Assembly: GCA_029379385.1 (NCBI GenBank)
Contig: CM055607.1
Location: 32,113,235 to 32,177,234 of the forward strand
DNA: 64,000 bases
Direction: 5' to 3'
Source: Quillaja saponaria
Lineage: Eukaryota; Streptophyta; Magnoliopsida; Fabales; Quillajaceae
In this document: positions 38,465-51,098 of the stretch, in pieces
Layout of the letters: every line of letters begins with the position of its first letter
How positions within the stretch are numbered: the first letter of the stretch is position 1
Program-made: the position numbers and the translations under genes
The notes under the pieces: model-generated
Told to the model about the DNA's origin: nothing
Database searches by the model: none
The model's input: the letters and a program-made list of their open reading frames with translations, nothing else

Positions 38465-41400
38465 CTAACTTGCACCAGAATCAGGACTAGCATCTCCATA
38501 GGAGACCAAACCCTTTTGTCCAGATGAAGATCTTGATCTAGACCTGCTTGGAGATACTGAAGTTTTTCTATTACGTAGCTTCAGTGGTGTAGACTCCGGG
38601 GAGTGGGACCGAGAAGACCCAGAACTCTTGGAGCGAGACCTCAACCTTTTTTTGGCAGGAGTGCGCTTATCACTTCGGGGACCAAGTCGTGATTTTAATC
38701 CCTCACTTATTGGAGGTCGCTTATCTTCAGGACTACCCTTACGTATTGGACTCCTGCTGCGGCTACGGTCCCTAAAACGACCTCGGTAAGAACCTGGACT
38801 GTGAGAAATGCTCCGACTTCTGTCTTGATATCTATATGAACAAACAGATGGGGATTACTATCGATGGTTTTAGAAATTTGCTAGAAATAATATAACACTT
38901 GAAAGAAAAAGGGCTGAAGAATGTCAAATTCAAAGTATAAAATAGAAATTAGACATTTATATGTATGATTATAGTCAATGCAATGGTCATACTACAATAT
39001 CAGCTACAAATAGTCACAAGCACTTTCAAAGCAATCTGATGTTGGACAACCATTTAAGATTGGAAAAGAAAAAAAAAAGAAGAAAAAAAAAGAGGTATTA
39101 ATTAGTACCATAGAAACTCCTATTTTTTCAACATTCATCTATTTTCCGTAGTAGAGGTGACATTTTAGCCCCTTTTTTGTTAGAAAAGTGTAAAATGCAT
39201 AAAACTACATAATGTAAATATAAAGAATGTAACATTTGAAATGAAATAACAAGATTTATGCATGTGAAAACAATGCAATGCTGCAGAGAGAGAACCTGGC
39301 AGGGTTTCTGCCTCCTGGTGGGCTTCGGTAGTGTCTTTGTGGGGAGCGCTCGCGATATCTTCTGTAGCTTGTATATCTTCAAACAAACACACAAAGTTAA
39401 AAATATGAAATATTTTTCTCAAATTAGACGGGTTCGAGGCGTGGAAACAGCCTCTTTGCATAAATGCAAGGAAAAGGTTGCGTACACGTGCGCCTACCCT
39501 CCCCCTACCCCCGCAATAGCCAGGGAGCACTTTGTGCACCGGGTGAACCCTTTTTTTTTTTTAGAAAATGTCAATGAATTACCTATCTTGGTTTCTTCCA
39601 TGAATGTTTCTATCAACATAATGATAGGAATTACGTGGTGACCGCTCTGGCGATGGAGTGCGGTATTTACGTGCAAAAGCATAGCGATCAGTGAAGCCAC
39701 GCCCTTTTCTGATACGCTTGGGAATACCATTTGGGGAAGGGCTCCTCGACAAACCTTGGTTACGTTTGGAGTCAGACGGTTCGCGGGCTGTTTGGGCAGG
39801 ACTAGCCAAAGGACTCCTTGAAGGAATTTCCTGATATTGTGGATTCTTGTCAGGAGTTCTTTTAGGACTTGCACCTAGACTATTTGCAGGACTGTTTATT
39901 GAGCTTCTCTTTGGAATCACATCCCTGATAAATACACAAGTATTGAGCACACTGTTAAAAATGGAAACACACAAAAAAAAAAAAAAGTTATGCTGAAAAT
40001 GATCAATAATTAGAAGTTCTAGCAAACCTATTTTCATTTGAATCATCTGAGTAAGTGTGTTGTTTAGTGAGTTTCTCCAATTTGGCTTCTGTGTCGTGTC
40101 CATTGTTTAGAAACTCATAATTTTCTGGAGATAATTCACCTTCTTCATGCAATTGCTTGTCCTCAGTTCTTCTTACCTCATGATCCCTACCATGATCTTG
40201 AATAGTTTGTCTTACTATTGAAGGGCTAGGAGATAGCTTTCCAGTACCTGTCATGAAACTCAGCCATTAGTTTAAGCAGACACTGATGACATGAAATCAA
40301 GAGTGTTGATGAACATCAGTCTACTCCCTGCTGTTTGACATTAAAATAGTTATACACAAACAACCTTAAAAGCTAAGCAGAAAATGTTGGCAATGAGTGC
40401 AAATTTAAGATAAATCACATACCCCTTTTTCTTGATTGTTTATTTTCAGCAAGTTTGGAGTTGCTGATTTTACGAGCAGAGGCACGACCAGTTTTTTCAT
40501 CATCAGAACTACTATTGCTGCTGCTGGTACTCTTGCTTTCTATGTCACACGAACTCTCAGAAATCCTGAAACAATGCAATAAATTGTCAACATAAATGTA
40601 CAAATCAAGCAGTTTCTTATTGGCGAATGAAACGAAAGCTGCACATAAGACTAATTATAAACCAGACCATTTGGACTTGAGTCTTGGTCTCCTATCACGC
40701 CGGCCCCTCTTCCTCTCACTTCTCCCAGTTTTTCTCTTCCTCCCATGTTTAAGCTTATCTCTTTTTGCAGATTTTCTCTTCCTGTGCCTCCCATCACTAG
40801 AGGAACTTGTATTAGAAAGTGACGAATCTGAATCTGATCCAGAATCAGAATCTGAAGAATAAGAATCACTTTCACTATCAGAGCTGTCTGAATCAGATGA
40901 AGATCTCCTTCTCTTTCTTCTGCTCTTCAAAGATTTTTTCCTTCTTCTTCTTGACTGTCCATCGGAGCTATCCTCAGAAGCTGGGGCCTTCCCTGACTTT
41001 TTCTTTTTCCCTAAAGAAAGGCACAAAGTTTTGTATTGAATGAGTTATACTTTTCACCAAAAGCAGCAACTTGATACTTTTATAGATTTTTACACCCACA
41101 AGCCACAACTTCTTTACCTTTCTCTTTTCCAATCACAGCCTCAATTTTACTTTCAGATGTTTCACCAGAATCTATTATTTTCACAGGTCGAAAAGGCTTC
41201 CCATCAGATGTTTCCACCTGTTCAATTTTCTTCAGAAGATCCATTCCCTTGACTACTTTTCCAAAAACAACATGTTTCCTGACACATCACATGAAAATGT
41301 AGTTAAGGAATAAATTTCAGCGCTTTCAATTAGAAGAGTATCATTCTATTATAATATAAAATTTTAACAAGGTGCTAGCACATTAAACAAGTAGAGAAGT

Positions 41401-43851
41401 GCATGCTAAAAAACTATATTCGAGCCAAAGTTTCCCAAAAACAATGAAAGGTGATATACCCATCAAGATGGGGCTGGCGCTTGAAGGTAATAAAGAATTG
41501 GGACCCATTTGTGTTTAGACCACCATTAGCCATAGAAAGAAGACCAGGTCCATCATGCTTTAGTATAAAATTTTCATCTGCAAAGGAAATGGAAACTTGT
41601 ATAACAAACAAATAAACAAACCTATCATTCATGAAGATAAGTGCTCATAAACAGTGATATTACCTGCAAATTTCCCTCCATATATACTTTCTCCACCAGT
41701 GCCTGTAAACCAGTTAAAGGTCGTTCCTTAAAAGTCTTGGCATAAATATACAACTGTACAAGTGAATATGGAACTAGCTGTCATCAAACAGGGCATTTTA
41801 AAGAAAAATGTGCATACCGTTTCCCCTTGAAAAATCGCCACCCTGTCAGAGGTATAAAAAAAGAAGACGACAAATTGGAGAATGATCAGATATCTGTTTG
41901 CAAATAGTATTAGAAGAGAGACATCATGGATGCATGGACAACAAAACATTTAAAATCTAAAAGTCTTGTCAACACTCAACATGAGCTTTACAAACATTGA
42001 CAATTACTTTATTTGTCCACTGGGAATCAAATGCATAAAACAAGATTTTCTTGTCTACCATAGAGTCATAAAACTAATAACTTGGATTTTTTATTAGGTG
42101 GCTTGATGAAATTCACCACGTCAAACAAGGGAAGCAATCCTTTGGAAATTCATGCAGTTCACTGCTAGGAATAGATGAGTAATTTAGATACCATGTTTTG
42201 GAGTATAAAGTGAAGCAACTGATAGCTCATTGAAGTAATTGCCACAACCATTAGTTAGATGGTTGTTTAAGAAACTGTAACAAACTTGGCAGAAATCCAG
42301 TTGGTAGCATCACTCAAGATGTAAAACAAGTATTTATAGAAAATATATTTCAAAGAAGAAATTGGCTCTAAAAAAGGGGGAGGGGGGGAACCATACCTGG
42401 GCCATGAATTCTTTAATTATACGATGAAAACATGTTCCTTTATAGTGCAGAGGTTTTCCAGTGGACTTCCCAATGCCCTTCTCACCTACAAATAAGATGG
42501 CATACTGTCAAGAATTAGTGATGGAATAAAAGTAATAATTTCATAACACCATCAAAATATATAGGCAGAATTCACTTAACTGTTAATTAATGCAGGAAAC
42601 ATTTTCCATGCCAAGAAGAATAAAAGTACAACATCAAAAATCATAATAATAACATCAGTACTCATGATAAAGATTCTTATTTGGGAAACAAACTAAAAGA
42701 AAAATTGGCATCTCAGGCTTAGCTTAAGAAAGTAATGTGTATTTTCAATAGAAAATTTAAATGAGAACTAATTATTAACAAATTCAAATATCAATTGAAT
42801 TCTTTGCTATGTTACAATAGTATCTGCCCATACTAGCTGGAATGTAATGTCAAATTCCATGGACATGCAGACGATAAATGCTATTCCCAGACACCCAGTT
42901 GATGGTGGTTGGTTAAGGGAAGCCAGAAGATTAGGAGTCCTCCCAGATAAGAATAAAATGGATAAGAAGAGTTATGGGTCCCATAAGTAGAAGAGATTCT
43001 ACAAGTACAAATTTCACAAAAGGTGAAAGCAGGTTAGGTTTAAGATATGTAGGACAATTTTTATTTTTCTAAATCATTACAAAGCTTACTAGGACATGTT
43101 AGAGAAAATAAGTCTACGAAGACATTTTCATTAACAGTTTCAAACTTGGAGTCTCAAAATTTTAAATCCCAAATATAGATTCTTAATAATTTAAGTTCCA
43201 CTTGTTAAATAAGTGCAATGAGAAAATAGTAAGGCATTCTCAAGAAACAGAAACTTCATAGCAAAACTGCAGAGTAAAAGACCATATATTTAGATGAATA
43301 GAGAAGACAAACAGGAGTGACTCGGAGAAAGAGCACACGGGAGGACCTACATCTTGAATTTGTATGTACTGTGGAATGTGGATAGCAAAGCAAGCTAAGG
43401 TAATTCATATCAGTCAATCAACAGAAGAACATAAATGCAAGTTTCATGCAGAATGGTTCAAACAAGATAACAAGAACATCCAAAGTGGCGTAAATATTTT
43501 TGACATTAACCAGAGGGACCATTGTCAAAGGATACTAATTTGACGATAATCACTAAAGAATGACTAAAACTGAAAATTTAAAGATTTGGTGATACCAGTA
43601 CAGAGTGCACGAAAATTCTCTGCTGTCTTAGGAACAACGCCAGCAAAAAGCTGCACCATTTAAAGAAGCATATTATATCTCTCTCAGTAGATAAATGCAT
43701 GTTTTTAACATTCAATTAATTAGAAAAGCTTACAAGTTATCGAGTAAAGAAGGAAAAGTTTTTCCCTTTTTACCTCAATAACGATTCGTTCCACAGGATC
43801 CCCATCAACAGAAACATCTAAAAAGACATATGGGTTCTTAGTCTGATTCAT
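38465..43851 (-). CDS. SR-rich multidomain cyclophilin (CYP63/CYP95 type), 683 aa, 13 coding exons
   Basis: Exons in transcript order: 43851-43774, 43650-43596, 42485-42397, 41842-41818, 41702-41664, 41577-41460, 41278-41118, 41010-40668, 40565-40423, 40247-40028, 39924-39583, 39367-39296, 38831-38465. All are GT-AG and in phase. Residues 1-175 are a cyclophilin PPIase domain: [15 protein letters not shown] has the catalytic Arg (about 66), then [14 protein letters not shown]. In [12 protein letters not shown], His replaces the cyclosporin-contacting Trp of human CypA. The rest is basic and rich in Ser-Arg and Ser-Asp repeats, ending with SR blocks ([18 protein letters not shown]). Relatives localise to nuclear speckles and bind SR splicing factors. 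The length lies between Arabidopsis CYP63 and CYP95. The SINE at 39427-39562 lies in the intron between 39583 and 39367. Confidence 0.95.
39427..39562 (+). mobile_element. 5'-truncated tRNA-derived SINE (Au-SINE-like), antisense in a cyclophilin intron
   Basis: The segment starts at a pol III box-B-like GGTTCGAGGCGTGGAAACAG. GCCTCTTTGCATAAATGCA, GGTTGCGTAC and GCACCGGGTGAACCC follow, and a T12 run ends it. This order and wording match my memory of the angiosperm Au SINE family (box B, CCTCT-GCA-AAATGCA, TGCGTAC, GCACCGGG, T-tail). Box A is missing, so the copy is truncated and inactive. A target-site duplication is not clear. Confidence 0.78.
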
Positions 43852-44625
43852 TTCTGGTCAATGGTTACTCTGAAGGTGCTTCATCCGAAAAATTAAAACA
43901 GGAATAAGAAAAAGCATGAGTCAGCATAGATCCTTCAAGGATATATAACAAAACAAGTTTACTCTTTGACAACCACTGTTTGATGGGCCAAACAAACTGG
44001 TGTCTTAGTACAGTGTGAGTGCACACACAAAACCCACTGACATATATGTATCTATATATAGAGAGTTAAGATCCATTAACAACAATCAATTTCACAATTG
44101 AATTATAAGACATCTTCATGCACATCATTGTTTCAAACTGTTTAAAAATAATAAAAAATTCAAATCATAATTTCATGTATCTGATGGAAATCGAAATACT
44201 ATAACGCATAAAAGTCCAAACTGTGGTTCTTATTTTAAATCAAATAAAGACCTAGCCCAGTATTTCCAATAGGGAAAGTTGCCCCACCTAAGATTTCTGC
44301 AAATAAAGCAGTAAAGTAACGAAGGGTGGGGAAGTGTAGCAGAAGGAGTTACAGGGATGCTAGGCTCTGCCAAAATCTGAAAGCATGAATTTTTCGTTGG
44401 TTTTTGTGTGCGACAGCGACTGCGACTCTGAGTGTGAGCATGAGTGAAAAAGAAGTGCGAGAGTGAGGTTTTTCAGCTTACTCCGAACGGAGGCGACAGC
44501 TCCTCTAGTCGCTAACCAGTATACACCCGGTCCTGATGTCGTCGTCGTCGATTGGTAAAAAGAGAAGAGAAGCCGGAAAGAAGGGGTTTATAGTTGTGGT
44601 TCTTATGGCCTTCTTGTGATGTAGA
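43852..44625 (-). promoter_or_regulatory. Leader region of the SR-cyclophilin gene
   Basis: Between the ATG and about 44530 the minus strand contains CT-rich leader sequence. A leader intron is possible but not resolved. The short GAC/GTC repeat near 44536-44550 lies near the presumed transcription start. Confidence 0.4.
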
Positions 44626-44629
44626 ACTT

Positions 44630-44675
44630 GTGGGCCTAGCCCAAAATAAATTGAACATGATTGGGCTAGGCCCAA
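44630..44675 (-). promoter_or_regulatory. Paired site II (TGGGCC/T) promoter elements
   Basis: Two near-palindromes, TGGGCCTAGCCCA (44631-44643) and TGGGCTAGGCCCA (44662-44674), each hold two oppositely oriented site II motifs, 31 bp apart. Site II motifs bind TCP factors in promoters of housekeeping and cell-cycle genes. They lie about 100-150 bp upstream of the presumed cyclophilin transcription start. Confidence 0.6.
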
Positions 44676-44689
44676 AATAGCTTTACTTT

Positions 44690-47600
44690 TAAAGTTATAC
44701 GGAAATATTGATGAGATATATGTTGTGTTATTATATTTTATTTAGATGTTCTAATTAAAGCATTTACACAGAATCTGTAAACAATGCAAGCTCCTATTAA
44801 CATAAAAAGCCTAAAAAATTCAAAGTACTAACTCATATTATACTTATGAGATGACTATCAATAAACTGTTTACAAGTCATGCTTTTTTGAATAGTCATTA
44901 TATGTGCATTTTTTTTACCTATAAACCCCCGAATAAGTGCTAACTAAAATTTTCAAACTTTTTAGTTTATTATTATTTTTTTAGATTTGATTGATTTTCA
45001 CAATGGGGTGAGATAATGGACGAAATCAAAATTGTCTATCAAATCTCAAAATGAAAATACCATTTGTTACCATACCTGATATTATTAAATAATTTTGAAA
45101 AAAATTAAGCAAGTTAAACTGACTTTTATTAGTCATTGCTTATCACCAATTAACATATTAGCAGATCAGTTAAGTTTTGAGATGACATTTTGTTCATCAA
45201 TTTAATTAATGATATATATTGGATTATGTAAAATGTATAAAGAAAACTTGAAGTGATATATTTTGTTTATAAGCACTTTTGATGAAACTACAAACACGAA
45301 TTCAACTTAATGTTTCGCATAAATTTATCAAGAAAACCCTTGATTATATTTATGGATCGCAAATCAAATTAAATAAATATATAAAAATTATCTCATCAAC
45401 AAAGTATTAACAAAAACAAAGATGGTAACAGTTTGTAGAAACAAACAGTTTATTAATCAAACCATTAAAAACAATACTCTTTAGGTTTGATGAGACATAT
45501 AGTCCCAAAATTTATGAAAAACTACACTCTTGTCTCTTTAGTAGTACATCTATTATTTTTAACTTAAATATGCTTGAAACAACTGTTTAAGAACAATGCA
45601 TCAATCTTTACAATAAATTCCACTTAAAACTGGTTTATGACCATTATATATCTTTGTTGGAGAATAATGATACATTCTTCTTACTCGAATAGGACATAAC
45701 ATCATTAGCAGTACTTATTTTCTCCTAATTATAATCCTTGCAATATACAAGAGGCTTAGTGTTAAGTTATTTATCCATAGATAGTAGCTGGCTTGCTAAG
45801 TATATGAAAACAAGTGAGTTATCATCCGACTACATTTTCTTAATGTCCTTAATTTGTAATATTTGTTATGATTTAAATTTAATCTTCAATGTGGAAAAGT
45901 AAAGACAATTGAACGAGAAACACAAATGTGACAAAGTTACAAGAGATTGAAAGCACAATTGAGGATAATAGGAGATTATCAGTTTTAATTAACTCATAAC
46001 AAACAAAAATTGTGAATCCTATTAGTCTACTTTAAGCATAAAGAGAATATGAAGGCATAATTGAGGATAAGCCTTAACATGGTCATCTTACTCAGAATTA
46101 CGTAAAGTATGGGTAGGAGAGTTACTTAGTTTAAATGGGAGCAAATTCAATTTTTTATACACCCTATCAGATGATTAGAAAACTCTTTATTTGGAGACAT
46201 TGTTGGGTTTAGAGTAGGCATTGTAGATTGTTTATGTGCTTATGTATATATTTTTTTAAGTGGTGGATGTGCAGTTGGAAAATACTAACTTGTCCTCTAA
46301 ACTTCTAATTTTTTTTATTTTTTGTGTTTAGAGGACATATAATAGGTATACTAATGATTATTGGAGATGTTTATAAACTTGCATTCTAGGACTAGAATAT
46401 GTTAAAATGTAGGAACTAATTTAGTTGTTTTTGTAATGTATTAACTGGATATTTGAGTCGATAATGTATAAGTAACACGTTTGCATTGTTGTTGTCTTGG
46501 CATTAAATTTGTGCTGTATTATGTACAAATATGTTCACATGGATATTTATGTAATAATTTTCAATATACTAGAGAATAGTCAGTGTTTATCAAACATGTG
46601 AACGAGAAAGTATTTTATATTCTTGTGTAAAATTTGGCAGATCCAAACAATTACATAATTTTTTTCATAGAATTAATGTCACATAAGTTTCCTGGAAATC
46701 ATATACAAAGTGACTAAATGTTATAACCCAAAACAAAATGCCCCTAATTTCTCAATCATCTAGCGCTAATTTCTAATCTCTCTCTAAATTTTACCGCCAA
46801 TTTCATTTAATGCAAGTTTAACAAACAAAAGACTATTTACATACGAAGATAACTAAAAACACTAAGTTTCTAAGCATTAAAAAAAAAAAAAAAGAACCAT
46901 TCATTTTTTTTATTTTTTATTTTTTGTCTTTTTGTGTGTTGTTTCTAGTTATCTTTGTATATGATGAAATATTTTTATTAACTAAAATATGGTTAAATGG
47001 AGTTGGAGACAAAATTTAAGAAGATTATAATTCACTATGAATGGTTGAGAAATTAGAAAGAAAATTAAGATATTTTAACAAATTAAGAAATAAATTATAA
47101 ATTAAATAACACAATTTTTTTTTTTTTTTTACAAATGTAAATTGTCATTAGAAGATGAAAAAATAAATTAACTCAAAGCTCGTGATAAATAACTACTAGT
47201 TCAATTGATAAAAAAACATCAAATTTCAGTCTATCAAAATATCAATTTATTAGAAATAAATTTTTGAAAATGACCCTCTTGTAAAATAAAAAAGACCAAT
47301 CACATGAACCATATGCTAGATTAGCAGTGACAAGAAGCAGAAAGTCAACTTGTAATTCGTTCAGAACCTTGCTTGTTGACTCTTAATGAGAAGTAGAACA
47401 AGTCATTGTATTTGATGGTGTTTTAGTTTGTTTTACGTTGGGTTGTGTCCCTAATTAATTACCCATTTGGAATTCTCTATTGTCCCTTTTATTTTGGAAC
47501 CTTAATTTGATTTTGGAATAAGATATTTTCCAATGGCCCCATCAATATTATATTTGCCTGAAAACTTTCAAAGGTATCACTTACAACAATGTCAGTTCAC

Positions 47601-48400
47601 CTCTTGTCTTTATAATTAATATAGCACGCTTCTTTTGAAAATACAGTCACTCACATGGGATCTGCAGAAAAAATATTGGAAGTATTCAACAAATTTGAGC
47701 CATAATTTTTTCATTGTCAAACTAGATCGAAACCTTTCAAACTACATAACCAAACTAATTTGTTATTTATTCTTTAACCATTTTCTTGGTTAGATTAAAA
47801 CCAAAATATATGCAGGTGTTCATCAATTATTAGTTCAATAATTTGTAAATACAATTTGCTAATTTGATGTTTAATTATTAGAATTCAAATCCTGAAAATG
47901 TTTGTCGAATTAACTTTCTTAAAAAGCCGTAATGGATTAAAAAAAATTTGTGCGCAATTCCATTGATGTGAAGCTAGTTAACCATATGGAATTAAAGTCA
48001 TTATATTGTTGACTCTAAGAATGAGAGCTCCTCAGTACCAAACAAAAACTTTGTCATTGAATATATATTTTCTATATTCAACTTTTGATTTTATGTTTCT
48101 TAATTCATGACCGATCATCACTTCTGGAAACATTCCAGGTTTTGAATATGATTTCTTTCTCAAGCGTGTTAGACTATTTCAAACTACTTACCTACTTGCA
48201 ATAATAATTAAAAATTCCTCACACACCCTCTCATCCCTATTAAAACACAATATTGGACAAGAAACTCATATTACTCGGCTCCTCCAACCTTTCAAAACTT
48301 TCCTCTCTTCTTCTCTATCTGCATTCATAGTTTCCATCTGATTTCCCATTTCTGCTTTTTTTTTTTTTTGGTACAAAATTCATATTACTCTGCATTCATA
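44690..48400. other. AT-rich intergenic DNA; no gene recognised
   Basis: About 3.7 kb with only short frames. Poly-A/T tracts occur near 46881 and 47116. No exon, RNA gene or terminal repeats were found. The final 150 bases, CT-rich, are the likely leader of the calmodulin-like gene. Confidence 0.6.
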
Positions 48401-48427
48401 CATTTCTGCTTAATCTTTAAAGCATCA

Positions 48428-49632
48428 ATGGCAGATTACGCATTGACCGAAGAACAGATTGCCGAGTTTCAGGAAGCCTTTTGTTTGATTGACAAGGATG
48501 CAGATGGTGTGCTAAATTCTGTATATACGTACTTTTGTTAATTTATTAATGATTATAAGACTTGATTTAATGATGTTATTGGTAATTTTTAGGATACATT
48601 ACTGTGAGTGAACTAGCTACAATGATCCAATCTTTGGATGAAAATCCAACAAAAGAAGAAATACAAGAAATGATTAGTGAAATTGATGCTGATGGAAATG
48701 GTACTATAGATTTTGAAGAGTTCTTGAGCATTATGGTCAGAAAATTGAAGGTAACACAAAAACTAAATGCATGTCTTCTAGCTTTTCTTTTTTGTTAATC
48801 ATTGATGTGTTTAAATAAGAACAAAACATGTATATTATGAACAAAATGGGATAGAAGAAATAAAAAAAAGTTTGAACTTTGAAGCTAATGAGTTTTAATG
48901 TTTTATGATGAATTGTAATAGGATAATGTGGCTGATGAATTAAAAGAAGCATTCAAAGTATTTGACAGGGATCAAGATGGATATATTTCAGCCACTGAGG
49001 TAAAACATATATATTACCTACCCAATTTGTCACTTCTACATTTTCGTTTAATTAGGTTATTACTATCTCTCTTTTTTTTTTCTTCTTCTAATAAAATATA
49101 ATCTCATTTTAAAAATTATCTTTCTCATTACATAGATATGCATATAAATGCACAATTTAATTTATAAAAGATTTAACACTTAAAACATAATATATTTGTA
49201 CCTTAAATATTTTTCTCGCGTGGACATAATCATACTTTTCATACTAAGAGTTATATAAAAATTATATTACTAAATAATGTGACATGTGCTTACAATAGGT
49301 GAATGTAATACACATAACATTGTTTATCAAAAAAAAATAAAAAAAAAATACACATAATAGTAATTACTAATTTTTATTAACATTTTGAATCCTATAGTAC
49401 TTTCTGGGTATATCGGAAAATAATTTATATGTTTTTTTTTGAATATATAACTATATAATGACTTTCTCTTTTTTTTTTTTTTTTGTAATATATATAGTTG
49501 AGACAAGTAATGATGAATTTGGGGGAGAGATTGACAAATGAAGAGGCAGAACAAATGATCAGAGAAGCCGATTTGGACGGTGATGGTCAAGTTAGCTATG
49601 AAGAATTTGCAAGGATGATGATGCTTTGTTGA
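48428..49632 (+). CDS. Calmodulin-like protein (CML8/CML11 type), 149 aa, four EF hands, four exons
   Basis: Exons: 48428-48506, 48593-48750, 48922-48999, 49498-49632, in phase, giving 149 residues. Four EF-hand loops keep the calcium ligands: D22-x-D24-x-D26...E33, D58-x-D60-x-N62...E69, D94-x-D96-x-D98...E105 and D130-x-D132-x-D134...E141. Wording such as [25 protein letters not shown] and [10 protein letters not shown] resembles Arabidopsis CML8/CML11, not canonical CaM. Where CaM has LGEKLTDEE, this protein has LGERLTNEE, so the lysine normally trimethylated in CaM is Arg. Loop 1 is DKDADG, and Ile replaces Phe just before it. The tail is MMMLC. Expected role: a cytosolic or nuclear calcium sensor. 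The intron after exon 1 splits the first loop, as in many CaM genes. Confidence 0.95.
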
Positions 49633-50441
49633 TGTCATTTAATTCTGACATTAAGTTGCATTTGTACACAAATTAAATGTTAGAAAACAAATAAAATACC
49701 CTTTTATTTATTTACGAATCACATATTTTAACCAATTTATATTTTTATCTCATTAAAAACATATCATTCACACTAAATAAATATTTTATTTTTGAACAAT
49801 AATTAAATTATCTAGTTAAACCAAACATTATATACATCCTAATTTTTAACAATGCCATGTTATATGAAATTGTATCCTTACCAAACATTTATAAAACAAC
49901 CCCTTTGCAATTGAACCTAGTTAACTTTGAGTTTTGTTGACTCAACGCTCACAAGCCACAGGCCCTTAATTTGTGATATTTGGAGATTAATTTGTATGGA
50001 TTGGAAAGTTCATTTAACTCATATCTATAAGAAAGATAATAAAACAACTGGTCACTTGACAAATTTAATTTTAAATGATGTAAATAATAAGTATTAATAA
50101 ATGTATATTTTTCTTAGTATCGTCTAATTATAAAAATTGATAATTTAGATATTGACAGGCAACCTAGAAAGCTAAACGTTCGATCTTTGTTTTATTTTCT
50201 TTTAAGAAAAGAAAATATTTAGTGGAGATTTCTTAAAATTTTATGTTAAATTTTAGTTTTTAATTGATGTCTAAGTACAATTATAATTTTATAGAGGTGC
50301 AATTAAAGTTATGCAAGTTTGGCTTCTCCTTTTGATTATATTGAAAAAAGTTCTAAGAAATTAAAGTATTTCAATTTTGTTCATTCTTTTTCCAATTTCA
50401 CCGTACCCCCGAAAATCCTAAAACCCCAAAAGCCGATAAAA
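49633..50441. other. Spacer between the CML and CX7C-protein genes
   Basis: AT-rich. The first 100-200 bases are the likely CML 3'UTR and the last 100 or so the leader of the next gene. The frame of that gene stays open upstream to 50319 without an ATG, so initiation is at 50442. Confidence 0.55.
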
Positions 50442-51098
50442 ATGGATACAGCTGCAAACGACGATCTGGACGACTACTCGGCTTCTTCTACTATCGTCAA
50501 TTTCGACCGTCCGATTCATTTACTACGGGAGCCTATCCCGGCCGGTCCATCCGACGATCCATTGTTTGGTCCTTACGTCCTCGCATTTAGAGATTCACAA
50601 GCTTGGGTATCCGCATATAGAGCCTGTGAGTCCAAGATCACTGCGCAGTGCGAGGCTGGAGCGAGGATTGGGTGCGCTATCAGTGCGTCCAGCAAGTGCA
50701 AGCCACCTTGGTGGCGAGCTATGATAAGTGGGCAAGTACTTGATTGGAAAGAACGAGAGATATGCGAAGAGCGTGAAACGGAAAGTTGTTTTGCTGCGGC
50801 CAAGGACAAGTGTAATGGGTTTGCGAAGGACAAGTGTTTGAAGTCATTTAGAGATGCTCGGATTGCAGCGAAAGGAAGGAGGTTGAATTCGAAGGAGGCT
50901 GCGGATTTAATTTGTTGGGCATCAATGCCAGAAAGTAGCTTGTGGGTAAATTTGATTGGATTGAAGCAATTAGGTTCCAGATGTGTATCTGATAGGGGAT
51001 TGGGAGTGACGAATTACAGGGCAACTGAATTGCTTGGCATTGATGAGGATGTGGAACGCATTTTAGGTGAAAATGGCAGCAAAATAATTAAGAGTTGA
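50442..51098 (+). CDS. Unrecognised plant protein with two CX7CX7CX7C arrays, 218 aa, single exon
   Basis: One uninterrupted frame from the ATG at 50442 (context AAAAATGG) to TGA at 51098. Residues 1-50 are acidic and Pro-rich. Cysteines fall at 62, 70, 78 and 86, then at 108, 116, 124 and 132: two runs of four, each spaced exactly eight residues, separated by a 21-residue linker holding PPWWRAM. Helix-favouring residues surround them (YRACESKITAQC, CFAAAKDKCNGFAKDKC). Two more Cys are at 158 and 181. I see no signal peptide or membrane segment. I do not recognise the family. Regular Cys spacing suggests disulphide-linked helices or metal binding, reminiscent of twin CX9C proteins but with different spacing. 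That the protein is real is supported by its length, composition and the preserved frame compared with two decayed copies downstream. Confidence 0.82.
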   Translation: MDTAANDDLDDYSASSTIVNFDRPIHLLREPIPAGPSDDPLFGPYVLAFRDSQAWVSAYRACESKITAQCEAGARIGCAISASSKCKPPWWRAMISGQVLDWKEREICEERETESCFAAAKDKCNGFAKDKCLKSFRDARIAAKGRRLNSKEAADLICWASMPESSLWVNLIGLKQLGSRCVSDRGLGVTNYRATELLGIDEDVERILGENGSKIIKS

